In this document: positions 29,901 to 36,613 of the stretch, piece after piece
Layout of the letters: every line of letters begins with the position of its first letter
Numbering within the stretch: position 1 is the first letter of the stretch
Source: UBA6168 sp041392505
GTDB taxonomy: Bacteria > Bacteroidota > Bacteroidia > Chitinophagales > Saprospiraceae
NCBI GenBank assembly: GCA_041392505.1
Contig: JAWKLX010000014.1
Location: 62,001 to 126,000, forward strand
Length of the DNA stretch: 64,000 bases
Direction of reading: 5' to 3'
Made by a program: the position numbers and the translations under genes
Notes under the pieces: model-generated
Told to the model about the DNA's origin: nothing
The model's input: the letters and a program-made list of their open reading frames with translations, nothing else
Database searches by the model: none

Positions 29901-30656
29901 TACCAATCCAGTGCTGCCAACACTTTTACCTACCCGCTGGCGGGCATGTTTGGCAATTTTGCCTCCGACCCAGAAAATGGTTTGTTGAAAATCGTTGGGT
30001 CTGATTCTGATGAAGTGGTGTCTGAAAATTGGAAAATCAGGGACGAAGATTTTAACACCAACATGACCCTCCTCAGCACGGTTTCCGGCGACTGCCTCGA
30101 ATTGCTGACTCCAGGAAAATATGGCATCGGCCTTTTTGACCAACAAAACAATCCAAGGGCTTTGGCGCCACTGGAAATGGTTGGCAGTCAGCCAATTAGT
30201 TACCTAACGATTGCTGGTAAAAATGGCGACCTCCTCCGCATCCAGCTCCTCGACCTCGAAAATGGTTCTGCTTTGGATTTGAACCAACCTATGGTTTTTG
30301 AAACCAACAGCCATTCTGGTGATTTGGACTGGCCGTTTACTATAGAGGTGTCCGATGACATTTGCATACAACTCAAACCGGACGAGGAAGAAGTGGTCGA
30401 TGGTTTCAACGTTTTCCCGACCGTGTTCGTCCAGCATTTCTTCGTGGATCATTTATCCGGGGAAAAAGTGGACAATGTTAGGCTGCACGTCATGGATGCT
30501 TTGGGACGCATTGTTTTTTCACAAAAAATAAATCTGGAGAAGGGCTGGAACCGGCAACGGATAGACTTGCCCGGTTTGGCCAGTGGCCTTTACAACGTGG
30601 AATTGCAGGTCAATGGAAAAGTCGAAAGCCGGAAATTGATAAAAGCAAAGGAATAA
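20961..30656 (+). CDS. Giant 3231-residue LamG-containing T9SS surface protein
   Basis: Secreted multidomain protein. A signal peptide (PFLIILILCFLGS) precedes a beta domain, then Fn3-like domains (about 200-475). LamG/concanavalin-like domains lie at about 613-770, 2102-2260 and 2311-2487; the last two begin with FDGVDDY. A carboxypeptidase-regulatory-like domain is at about 890-970. Between about 1320 and 1770 two Ser/Thr-rich amphipathic strand regions flank a charged, probably coiled-coil segment and a hydrophobic stretch (about 1592-1640, IAAYATLIAANGIGGAVVTY). This is reminiscent of pore-forming toxins, though unproven. A BACON/Ig-like domain (about 2607-2703) is followed by a WAVNPANFEHSM module (about 2706-2815) that recurs in the protein at 35136-36101, two GWNW(L/I)GF repeats (about 2824-2995), and a T9SS sorting domain (about 3145-3231, ending SRKLIKAKE). 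REP-like repeats flank the gene on both sides. Confidence 0.88.
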   Translation: MSRRAFFPFLIILILCFLGSPKSVISQPMPSAQIITTNPCDRTFTLEFPIWRQDDGADDNELGYIDITVNDGSGEVNIFRGDFWDAPSNIPPPSWIGGPWPWTTNVFEPWDDDQYWMEQFLNGWSATKIGGSQENGSVLIPGLTAINPGGDSWVVYTLKFSPVPASWYGKSINVKLSGDYDEGQASINQTLSMNFPSVNAPSGLLANGDCNSILVSWTKPSISPCTDNDYSYQIRYRSLPSGSFGNWLPVPGNGSTTSYSHTGINPGDQFEYEVRSVLAGQVFSNSSDKVQGTASALPPTPNSFVASNNNCNQTVLLTWGFVAGVDNYQIFRDGNLIETLSGTITSYTDMVPARGVNYSYTLQAANSCGISNPAGPINGISPAEPNKPADVNASIVPGVGVQISWPDVNNETGYKVERSQLGGGGASYFNVGQNVTSYLDESLIQCQTYEYRVFAINDCSPLGVLSDSVAKIRLVPDLSTVFEPNTSLLASKGFFPNRVEMNWTVQNNLNFLNGFKIYRKPLGSSQDSTVIGTLNSGSNFFIDAYADAGVMYQYFIIAESQCETTTLYSNVATSIGFRSPFGIVTGNVSYGGGIAVEGVRISAESTAGIYGKSLSFVNGGVLRAEDDPTLEMTGELLVEGWFKPISYLVNNMTLVEKALSYSVKYDMTTDKYQFFVFKNATEKAVLEIPSALLPLNNYSHLAMMVHHDSLKVFINGERVASQDLSTLFPSGVDIYDTTTPLIIGKGFRGYADELRIWNIGKTDEQMKNDFSRLVNGGDFGLKVYLRMDEGIGLFAYDISKSGAVFNRNHAAFLASPEWSDEIPSASQLGAAAYTDSFGNYVLTAPYHGNGEVFTLTPSYLTHEFSPATEALFLGDGSFVHAGIDFLDKSSFKVNGSLIYKETSCGVKDATLKVDGVAVIENGIPVKTDDDGLFEIRVPLGEHVIEVEQEGHVYSVGRFPATGLYNFQEDLAGVNFKDSTLVKIVGRVVGGLREARKIPGLGKSKNNIGQAEIILTSQQGNGCATHTVMTVDTSGEYTAYVQPLKYVPTVSIIGNPAIDFGVLNLLDLSGTPTLKTEYDTLFNSAGDVISVDSVQFHKRLDYVYRVKPEIAVFDKDGSSPFIGDSTYTYFNVITGDTLEVDLRTDPFRWPVFHQQEDDYLYRCMIRVFEKYTNLATGVIDSVPTTDGTLFFNNELSHVPNVQIELSKFNNADTLKSLVYSFQTGTPNFAQNLSIPAYSFTKKFEINLILSSGEAIPWLPIAPANVPFGGDAIYRAYLLGTRSNGQQFVTFGPDVPEYVLRDPPGSGSSATREIGTTKTEKTSWNWKLGAAAHTKDNIYAGAKFNVGLGVSTATEIENNNTFGFKATIGGGNQGSQSVVTTNTQSWATHSETVIAPGANSDLYIGKSKNVQFGVAEELAIIPNDLTSLIETLPGNGAAPGYSFGKKYGLSIIPGGYQTQFITSEYDIKNIKIPDLISLRNALLQSNAKYTSHLPISDANYGKNNDDPVFGNSVSTVTPKTGEFADLTGPSYTYNAADLQDSLAGDSVRIINIQIGLWEEAIALNEWEKVNIDNQNVIDSLKQVELDQLEEDNLPIIAAYATLIAANGIGGAVVTYGLIATPVPGTAIAGYSTFAVTSASNIALNELTEQYQNYLNKKDRILEKFEQLGSPANYTFNGGTSFSNSMTHASASSYTTSFEFTLTAEFVGEVEGKVNNTGVGIEKGLELSYTSGREWESEEASTESVNYTLAANVGDQISVDVYPSMLGWGPIFKTKAGSATSCPHEEAVVTSFYEPGTVISPATLQLEKPTISGSPSILTNIPSGEAAVFNLTLGNESEANYTQGYVLRTISASNPFGAIVRFDGVFSQVVEIPGGTTVNKVMTIQKGPGPVHNYDSILVVLTSQCQYTAGTGFNTDIADSLYVSAHFLPSCSNVTMASPENQWVLNNSFNDTMPVAIVDYNINFEGLDFLRVDYKPSDQPNWIGLQTFLKDTSGMNDPSLTPIPTSTPFTLYDWDVSQLPDGDYDLRILSKCEFADKASTTHSGVIDRINPHAFGNPSPADGVLSPNDEISIQFNEPIYAGSINPTINFDIRGVTNGTEVDHSTSLHFDGVDDYVEVTGGVALQRRDFTIEFSVKRSGTGEEAIISQGTDVNERLFIGFDADDHFVFRINGQEVKSTATFADNIWHYFAVSYDFEGEHAELYVADQNTTATIINNGNTTIYSDYVGGGKLLIGKNSVNNGGFFSGNFHELRIWGTTRTLNQFSVLKSSLLSGTELGLLYNWRFDEATGNLAEEHIRRRDATIVGPTWEISPNGHSAAFDGVDDYLKIATGDVNITPGMDFTLEFWFNSSQAGAATLFSNGTGTGLSADSLYSWNIDKDATGRIHVKHYGMDFVATNDNFFDGQWHHFALVFQRSGNLTCFLDGNQQNTTQSLPYKQFGGSHMYLGVRGFSMNFVETLENHFAGQLDEFRFWNTARKVFQVKRDKQNRMNADELGLELYLPFESYHKDPTGIPILTPTFDEQIDATKHSVSNPNGTMLSNSTPTIKLQRPVQAIAFTYSINNDKIILTPTTSQEIIENVTLDVTVKGLKDLHGNVMESPVTWIAFVDRNQVVWQDDLLEFSMIQGENLSFNSGILNQGGAAKVFEILDGPSWLTVTPQSGTINPNSAQGISFKVDPNVPIGDYTNDLSLLTDFNFPERLTIQLKVRKQAPDWAVNPANFEHSMGIIGSLKINNVVSTDEEDMLAAFVGQELRGVARLEYIQQLDAYLAFMDVYSNAAAGEILEFRVWDASSGTVFSDVVPDNIVFSSNTLLGTTSAPQIFETGNRISMDISLNAGWNWLGFPLEPDNRNDLDGILTPFAHTNGDQIKGQSQFSNFDSGAGQWIGSLNAAGIQSEQLYKLNTALSGTLTMKGAIIDPTTKPINLVAGWNWIGFISIRNQPIEQALGNLTANAGDLIKGKTQFATYDPLLGWIGSLKTLKPGQGFLYQSSAANTFTYPLAGMFGNFASDPENGLLKIVGSDSDEVVSENWKIRDEDFNTNMTLLSTVSGDCLELLTPGKYGIGLFDQQNNPRALAPLEMVGSQPISYLTIAGKNGDLLRIQLLDLENGSALDLNQPMVFETNSHSGDLDWPFTIEVSDDICIQLKPDEEEVVDGFNVFPTVFVQHFFVDHLSGEKVDNVRLHVMDALGRIVFSQKINLEKGWNRQRIDLPGLASGLYNVELQVNGKVESRKLIKAKE

Positions 30657-31017
30657 AACGGAGCACTGATATCACGCACTCAATGCGGAGCAGGAAAACC
30701 CTCGCTTCTTGAAACATCCCAACAGCCTGCCCCGAACTAGCTTCGGGGTGCTCCTCCAAGGGTTTCTAAGGGGCGGTGTCGTCCCGATGCATCGGGACGA
30801 CACCGCCCTTAAAACCCTTGAGGCCGAGCAGAATGACAAATCAAAGCTTGAACGATCGTTCGGCCCGCAAGGAATGGGTGTTTAGTTGCGTTCTGCGCAA
30901 TATGAGTCAATCATTTGTAAAACAACCAAAATACGGAAATGGAAGCCGTTCCCAACCTAACAGGGGCGGTTTCCAACCTCCAATTTTTATCAAAGAAATC
31001 ACTTAACCATTCAAGCA
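30657..31017. other. 361-bp gap holding REP-like copy 2
   Basis: Half of the gap is the repeat at 30683-30868. The remaining 150 bp before 31018 must hold any promoter for the HYR protein gene; I see no confident match and no gene. Confidence 0.6.
30683..30868 (+). repeat. REP-like element, copy 2, with altered hairpin tip
   Basis: It matches copy 1 from ATGCGGAGCAGG through CAAGGGTTTCTAAGGGGCGG and again from GGCCGAGCAG to TTCGGCCCGC. The tip of the large stem is different: copy 1 has a GGGGGTTT/AACCCCC tip and this copy has a TCGTCCCGATGC palindrome, so both keep complementarity with unrelated bases. The outer stem here has lost one C and one G on the right side. Confidence 0.8.
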
Positions 31018-34000
31018 ATGAATACAATCTTTCAACATTCGCATTCAAATCATTTCTCAGGAAGGCTGTCCTTCCAATCCGTTCACCTTGTGAACTGTAT
31101 CCTTTTTTTATTGGGTTTGACTGTTTTCCAAAACGACATTCATGCCCAATGCCCTGCCGGGCAAATCGAACTCACCGTTACCTACCAGAGCGCATCCAAT
31201 GATGCTGAAAACTCATGGCTCTTGTGGGACGCTACGACCGGCACTGAACTGCTCTGCGACGATGCTCCGGCAGTTGCCAGTGCGAACACTGTTTGTGTGG
31301 TGGTGGGGCATACTATAAATCTGTATGTTTGGGAAACAAACGGTGACGGCTGGAACAACTCAACGATCGCCATTTCCTACTCCGAAGATGGTTCGAACAA
31401 CGGTGGCAACACCCGCAATAAGGTGGCCTACGGAACAAATGGCAACCCAGGCAATATCGCTTCAGTGGTAATGGGCAATGGTAGCCTTGACAACTGTCCG
31501 GGCGGGTCTCCAAGCGATGGATCGGGAGGTGTACTGGCAACTACATTTACAGCATTGGCCCCCTTGCCACTGTACAGTGAATGCCCCTGGACGCTCAACA
31601 TGTTCGACAACGCTGGTGATGGCTGGTCAACAGGGGAACGGCTAAATGTTTCTGTGGACGGCGAGCCTTCTTTTGCTTATTATGTCTATGGCGGCACCTC
31701 CCAAACAGAGACCGTCTACGTAACAAAAGGCGGGACGTTTGACCAGGACTTCGCCATCGGGTCATTCAGCAGTGAAGTAAGTTGGGAGTTGGTCAACGAC
31801 GAAGGGACAACTGTCTACAGTGCCAACGGTAGCCCCAACCCCAACCCCATCGCTCAAATCAGTACGACTTGTGCCGATGTCATCCCCATCGTGCTCACCT
31901 GCCCTGCGGATGTCACTGCTGAATGCAGCGATGATCTGGAGCCAGCGACCCAAGGGGAAGCGACTTATACGGGAGGTACGGGTACAGTGACCGTCACCCA
32001 CAGTGACGCTATTAGCGGTGGTTCATGCACGGGCCAATACACCATCACCCGTACCTGGACGGCCACCGACAATGTCGGCAGCGAAACCTGTGACCAGATT
32101 ATTGAAGTGGAGGATAATACGCCGCCAGTCATCGTTTGCCCTTCTAACCTTACCATTGCTTGTTCTGAAAACGATACGCCAGCTAGTACTGGTAACGCAT
32201 CGGCCACGGACAATTGCACCGATCCAGCTTTTATCATGATCGGCCATGGTGATGTAATCACACCCGGCAATTGCCCGGGCAATTATACCATCACCCGCAC
32301 CTGGACGGCAACAGATCCTTGCGCCAAATTCTCCAATTGCAACCAAATAATCACGGTAGAAGACATCATCCCACCAGTGATTAGCTGTCCAGCTGCTACT
32401 ACTATTGAATGTTCCGACGACAGCTCACCTGCCAATACGGGTGAGCCTTCGGCTACCGATAACTGTTCCTTGCCAAATAACATCACCTTTGGTTCGTCTG
32501 ATGCCATTACACCGGGCAGTTGTCCGGGCAATTATACCATCACCCGTACCTGGACGGCGACGGACGAGTGCAACAAGTCCTCCAACTGCAATCAAACGAT
32601 CACCGTGGAAGACACGACGCCGCCCCTGATTGTTACCTGTCCGACTGACCAAGGCCCCATCGAATGGCCGACTGGTTTCAACATTACCCCCGTCGCTGCC
32701 AATACCCCGCAAGACCCCAGCATCCACCCATCCAATTACAACAACATGGTCTATACGGAGCTTTGCGGTACGGTGACGATCACTTACCAAGATGCACTCA
32801 TCGGTCCATCCCCCGCTAACTGCCCTACTTTGTGGATTGTGAAACGGACTTGGACGATCACGGACGAGTGTGGGTTGTCCAGTCAATGCGTCCAGACTTT
32901 TACGTTTATCGACACCACCAATCCTACCATTACCTGTCCTGCTGACCCAGCTCCTATTGAATGGACAGCGGGTTTCAATACCACTCCTGTCGGGCCGAAC
33001 ACTCCTCAGGACAATAGTATTTCCCCCGCCATTTATGGCACGGCCACAGCTTCCGACAACTGCGGTTCGCCAACGGTCACTTACCAAGATGAATTGATGG
33101 GGCCGTCGCCCGCCAATTGTCCTAATTTATGGTTGGTGAAAAGAACATGGACAGCGACTGACGCTTGTGGGTTAACGGATGTTTGTGTCCAAACATTTAC
33201 TTTCAAAGACACCACCCCACCGGTGATTGGCACTTGTCCGCCGAACCGAAATGTTGAGGGCTGTACGCTTGCTGATATTACCAACGGAGACCTGACTGCA
33301 TTGGCATTTTCCAATACCCCGACAATGGTTTCGGAAAATGATTTCACCAACGAAGGAGGGGTAGCGACTGATAATTGCGGCATCCAATCCTATGCTTATC
33401 AAGATGTGGCAAACGGCACTTGTCCCATCGTCGTGACCCGGACGTGGACGGTTACGGACGTCTGTGGCCAGACGGTTATTTGTACCCAAACCATTACTAT
33501 TGATGACACCACGCCGCCTACGGCAGCTTGCCTGAACATTTCTATTTCCCTAAATGCCAATGGGCAGTACAACCTTGCTCCTGCGCAAATATTTGATGCG
33601 GCTAATGCGAGCGATAATTGCGGGGCGGTCGTGCCGTTGTCCGCATCCCCCAATTATTTTTCTTGTCCACAAGAAGGCGCCAACAATGTGGTTTTGACGG
33701 TCGAGGATGATTGTGGAAATACTGCCACCTGCACAGCTATTGTGACCGTTGCAGATTTTATTACCAATATCAATGTGTCCTCCACCAATGAAGGTTGTGC
33801 TGGCGCAGGCAACGGCACCATTACCATTTCTGCTACGGCGGCTGGCGGCCAAGTGGGTTATTCCATTGACGGCGGTGCCAATTTTAATTTCACTGGATTT
33901 TATTCTACCCTATCGCCGGGTACCTATAACATCGTTATCAAAGTGTTTGGCATACCTGCCGTTTGTGTAGAAACAGCGACTGTAACGGTTGGGGCAGGCG

Positions 34001-35043
34001 GAACGCCAACAACTTGGTACAAAGACGAGGACGGCGATGGCTACTCCGATGGCATAACAGTAGTTAGTTGTTCGCAGCCAACTGGTTACATTGCCAACCC
34101 ATCGGCAGGGACAGATTGCGACGACAACAATGCAGCCATTCACCCCGGCGCAGCAGAAATCTGCGATGGCCTCGACAATGACTGTGACGGCATTCTTGGT
34201 GCCGATGAAGTGGATGCAGATGGGGATGGTTACATGGTCTGTGAAGATGACTGCAACGATGGTGATCCTACCATTCATCCATTCGCCATTGAACTCTGTG
34301 ACGGCATCGACAACGATTGCAATGGCCTGGTGGACGATGGCATTTCAACCACTTATGTGGGAAATATAGCGTTCAGCTCACAAGCGCAATTGAATAATTG
34401 GGCTGCCTGTTATACGACCATCCAAGGTAGCGTGACCATCAGTGGTTCGAACATAACGAACCTCGGCCCGCTTTCCAACATCACGGTAATCACTGGCAAC
34501 CTGCTGATTTATAACAACCCCGTTTTGACTTCACTCAACGGTTTGGGTAATTTGACCGCCGTAGGTGGCAGTCTGTACATGTACTATAATTTCCAATTGT
34601 CAAACTGTTGCGCCATCAGTGACTTACTCGAAAATGGCGGTGTCAGCGGGGCAGTCGTGATTTTCTACAATGCCAGTGGTTCGAGCTGCAACAGCCCTGC
34701 TGCGATAATAACTTCTTGCCCAACCATACCACCAGTTGTCGATCCTTTCAGTGAAGTAGCCAGTGTTCCTGCTGTTTCTTTATCCGTGGAAAGACCTTTT
34801 AATGTTTATCCAAATCCAGCACATGATACGTTTACAGCACAATTCAACAAAGCGGACGTTCATGGACAATTACAAGTGAGGGATTTGTTGGGAAGGGTTT
34901 TTCTGACCATGGAAGTGGAAAAGGGAACGGAACAAGTAACCGTAGATTTTAACAAAATCAATGTTGAAAGCGGTATTTATCTCGTCACTTTGATCGAGAA
35001 TGGGGAAGCGCAAACGGAGCGGTTGGTAGTACACCGGAATTAA
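31018..35043 (+). CDS. HYR-repeat T9SS surface protein with metal-binding and L-domain-like parts
   Basis: A 1341-residue secreted protein. The signal peptide (CILFLLGLTVF) ends near HAQ44. Two beta domains with the NxGDGWxxG motif follow (about 45-150 and 188-280). Seven HYR-like Ig domains start at about 294, 370, 453, 535, 636, 735 and 834, each with a TCPxD-type opening and TRTWTATD. A SprB-like repeat lies at about 918-997. A MopE-type metal-binding stretch (DEDGDGYSDG, ICDGLDNDCDG, LCDGIDNDCNG) covers about 999-1112. A receptor-L-domain-like beta solenoid (about 1112-1235: LGPLSNITVITGNLLIYNNP) precedes the T9SS sorting domain (FNVYPNPAHD to ERLVVHRN, about 1256-1341). It is likely an adhesin or matrix component. 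It is convergent with the gene at 35136 and shares a bidirectional terminator with it. Confidence 0.87.
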   Translation: MNTIFQHSHSNHFSGRLSFQSVHLVNCILFLLGLTVFQNDIHAQCPAGQIELTVTYQSASNDAENSWLLWDATTGTELLCDDAPAVASANTVCVVVGHTINLYVWETNGDGWNNSTIAISYSEDGSNNGGNTRNKVAYGTNGNPGNIASVVMGNGSLDNCPGGSPSDGSGGVLATTFTALAPLPLYSECPWTLNMFDNAGDGWSTGERLNVSVDGEPSFAYYVYGGTSQTETVYVTKGGTFDQDFAIGSFSSEVSWELVNDEGTTVYSANGSPNPNPIAQISTTCADVIPIVLTCPADVTAECSDDLEPATQGEATYTGGTGTVTVTHSDAISGGSCTGQYTITRTWTATDNVGSETCDQIIEVEDNTPPVIVCPSNLTIACSENDTPASTGNASATDNCTDPAFIMIGHGDVITPGNCPGNYTITRTWTATDPCAKFSNCNQIITVEDIIPPVISCPAATTIECSDDSSPANTGEPSATDNCSLPNNITFGSSDAITPGSCPGNYTITRTWTATDECNKSSNCNQTITVEDTTPPLIVTCPTDQGPIEWPTGFNITPVAANTPQDPSIHPSNYNNMVYTELCGTVTITYQDALIGPSPANCPTLWIVKRTWTITDECGLSSQCVQTFTFIDTTNPTITCPADPAPIEWTAGFNTTPVGPNTPQDNSISPAIYGTATASDNCGSPTVTYQDELMGPSPANCPNLWLVKRTWTATDACGLTDVCVQTFTFKDTTPPVIGTCPPNRNVEGCTLADITNGDLTALAFSNTPTMVSENDFTNEGGVATDNCGIQSYAYQDVANGTCPIVVTRTWTVTDVCGQTVICTQTITIDDTTPPTAACLNISISLNANGQYNLAPAQIFDAANASDNCGAVVPLSASPNYFSCPQEGANNVVLTVEDDCGNTATCTAIVTVADFITNINVSSTNEGCAGAGNGTITISATAAGGQVGYSIDGGANFNFTGFYSTLSPGTYNIVIKVFGIPAVCVETATVTVGAGGTPTTWYKDEDGDGYSDGITVVSCSQPTGYIANPSAGTDCDDNNAAIHPGAAEICDGLDNDCDGILGADEVDADGDGYMVCEDDCNDGDPTIHPFAIELCDGIDNDCNGLVDDGISTTYVGNIAFSSQAQLNNWAACYTTIQGSVTISGSNITNLGPLSNITVITGNLLIYNNPVLTSLNGLGNLTAVGGSLYMYYNFQLSNCCAISDLLENGGVSGAVVIFYNASGSSCNSPAAIITSCPTIPPVVDPFSEVASVPAVSLSVERPFNVYPNPAHDTFTAQFNKADVHGQLQVRDLLGRVFLTMEVEKGTEQVTVDFNKINVESGIYLVTLIENGEAQTERLVVHRN

Positions 35044-35075
35044 GGCATAGCAATGATCAGCTTCTATTACTGTTA

Positions 35076-35122
35076 AAAATTAAGGGGGCAACGATTTTGC
35101 AAATCGGCGCCCCCTTAATTTT
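35076..35122. terminator. Bidirectional terminator between convergent genes
   Basis: The arms 35076-35089 and 35109-35122 form a perfect 14-bp stem (AAAATTAAGGGGGC) that gives A/T runs on both sides. An inner 6-bp stem (CGATTT at 35092-35097 with AAATCG at 35101-35106) lengthens it. Confidence 0.85.
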
Positions 35123-35135
35123 GGAACATCTCACT

Positions 35136-36101
35136 TCAGTGTTTGACCATCAATTTTTGGGTTTGAATCCTACCATCTGATTGTAAAACAACCCAATAAA
35201 TTTGTTCTGGTAAATTAGAGACATCGATCGAAGGCTGCATAGGGGGCAACTCACGGGAAAGCACCAGTTGACCAAGCCGATTATAAATATGCACGTGGTC
35301 AATTTTTTCCACCGTTTCCAAATAAACCAACTGATTTGCTGGGTTTGGGAAAAGCTGGATTGCAATGCGAGAAGATTCTGTCCCATCAAAAATGCCCGAC
35401 ACCCCTCCATTTGGAACGGTAAGCACAAATACGACATCTAAAGAGCAGCCATTTGAATCAACGCCAACAACATGTATCTGGTAGCTGTCTTTTGTATCTG
35501 CGTTTGTTTCCAAAATTAATTGGTTGCCATTGAGGGAGAAGTAAGCGTTGTCCACGCCCAAAGCGTCATTGACAAAACTATAAGTCAGCGAGAGGGTATC
35601 CAAACCTTCATTGATCGCCATAATTTCCGCAACCACCTCGCCGACTGTTGCGTCGGCAGAAATAGTATCGCTGCTCAAAAACAAGCTATCAATCAATAGC
35701 TCCGTGTTGAACTCAAAAGGGTTACCAACTCCCCCAACATTTCCATTTTCGGCAAACAACGTTGTGTGCAGCGCATCGAACACTTGATCTTCTGAATGAT
35801 CGTACAGCTTAAAAGTAATCTCATTGCCATTCAAATCATTGTCATAAACGACCAAGAAAGCGTACTGCCTTCCCTGAAATTCTGTATCGAACAACTGGAT
35901 CCCTCTTACTTCATTATTGATGAAAGCAGCAACCATATCGTTTTCATCCATGCTTTCTTCACAACCAAAGAACGCAGCCCCAGTCACCGTCATGGTGTAC
36001 TGAAAATCAGCTGGATTGACGGTCCAATTGGGCTGGGCCGACAACGTTGCAATCACCCCCAAAAAGGTAAATGCAATAAAAAGTCGAAATGAATGGATCA
36101 T
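35136..36101 (-). CDS. Small T9SS protein sharing a module with the 3231-residue protein
   Basis: A 321-residue secreted protein. Signal peptide MIHSFRLFIAFTFLGVIATLSAQ (residues 1-23, shown here as its start MIHSFRLFIAF). Residues about 25-135 (WTVNPADFQYTMTVTG, DENDMVAAFINNEVRG, YAFLVVYDN) match, motif for motif, the WAVNPANFEHSM module near residue 2706-2815 of the giant protein. The next region (about 140-225) is cadherin-like (LSLTYSFVNDALGVDNAYF). The T9SS sorting domain is about 240-321 (IQLFPNPANQ to TQKLMVKH). It points towards the HYR protein gene and shares a terminator with it. Molecular role unknown; it looks like a minimal stand-alone version of the giant protein's C-terminal part. 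Confidence 0.82.
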   Translation of the reverse strand: MIHSFRLFIAFTFLGVIATLSAQPNWTVNPADFQYTMTVTGAAFFGCEESMDENDMVAAFINNEVRGIQLFDTEFQGRQYAFLVVYDNDLNGNEITFKLYDHSEDQVFDALHTTLFAENGNVGGVGNPFEFNTELLIDSLFLSSDTISADATVGEVVAEIMAINEGLDTLSLTYSFVNDALGVDNAYFSLNGNQLILETNADTKDSYQIHVVGVDSNGCSLDVVFVLTVPNGGVSGIFDGTESSRIAIQLFPNPANQLVYLETVEKIDHVHIYNRLGQLVLSRELPPMQPSIDVSNLPEQIYWVVLQSDGRIQTQKLMVKH

Positions 36102-36613
36102 TGGACACTTTTTTTGAATCAGAAAAAGGGGAAATTAGGAAGATTCTGTCTTTCCAAATAGCCAATTTTTGAAAATAATGATGCTTTAAAATTCAACGAT
36201 TGGGAGCCAAAGGGGCGGAGGAAGGTCTGCTAAGAGCGGCAGCACAGGCGGTTTTATTTAGCTATAGTCTTGAAGCGAACTTAGACGCTTCTTTTTGCTT
36301 TTATAAAACACAAATGCCCTACTTTTGAAAAAGTTCCGGAGAGAACAAATTGGTAGCGTCCCTCCGAAACCGAAATCTTGTGAAATTTTTTTCAACCCCG
36401 CAGGGTTAAAAAAATGAGAATGCGAAAATCTTTATAAGATACTTTAATTGTAAAAATACCGACTTGCTTTGTCGCGTTGTCGTCAATCTGATCCTGTACC
36501 ATTTGAGGGGTCAACAGATACCCATCAATAAAATTTATTCGAGATTACCTTTGCTTGTTATTAGTATTGGATGGATTAAAATCCCTTTGAAATAATTTTT
36601 CCTTACAACATTT
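36102..36613. other. 512-bp gap between two minus-strand genes
   Basis: No gene is supported. I see only short simple features, such as AACCCCGCAGGGTT (a small hairpin near 36393) and the string GCGTCCCTCCG near 36357, which resembles one near 43380. Confidence 0.5.

Noticed and set aside
28899..30146. 415-codon open frame on the minus strand
   Set aside because: It lies wholly inside the 3231-residue gene, antisense to it, and has no recognisable domain; the plus frame carries clear motifs.
31890..33540. Regularly spaced repeats that could suggest a CRISPR array
   Set aside because: They are diverged coding repeats of HYR-type Ig domains in an open frame, with unit lengths of 230-300 bp.
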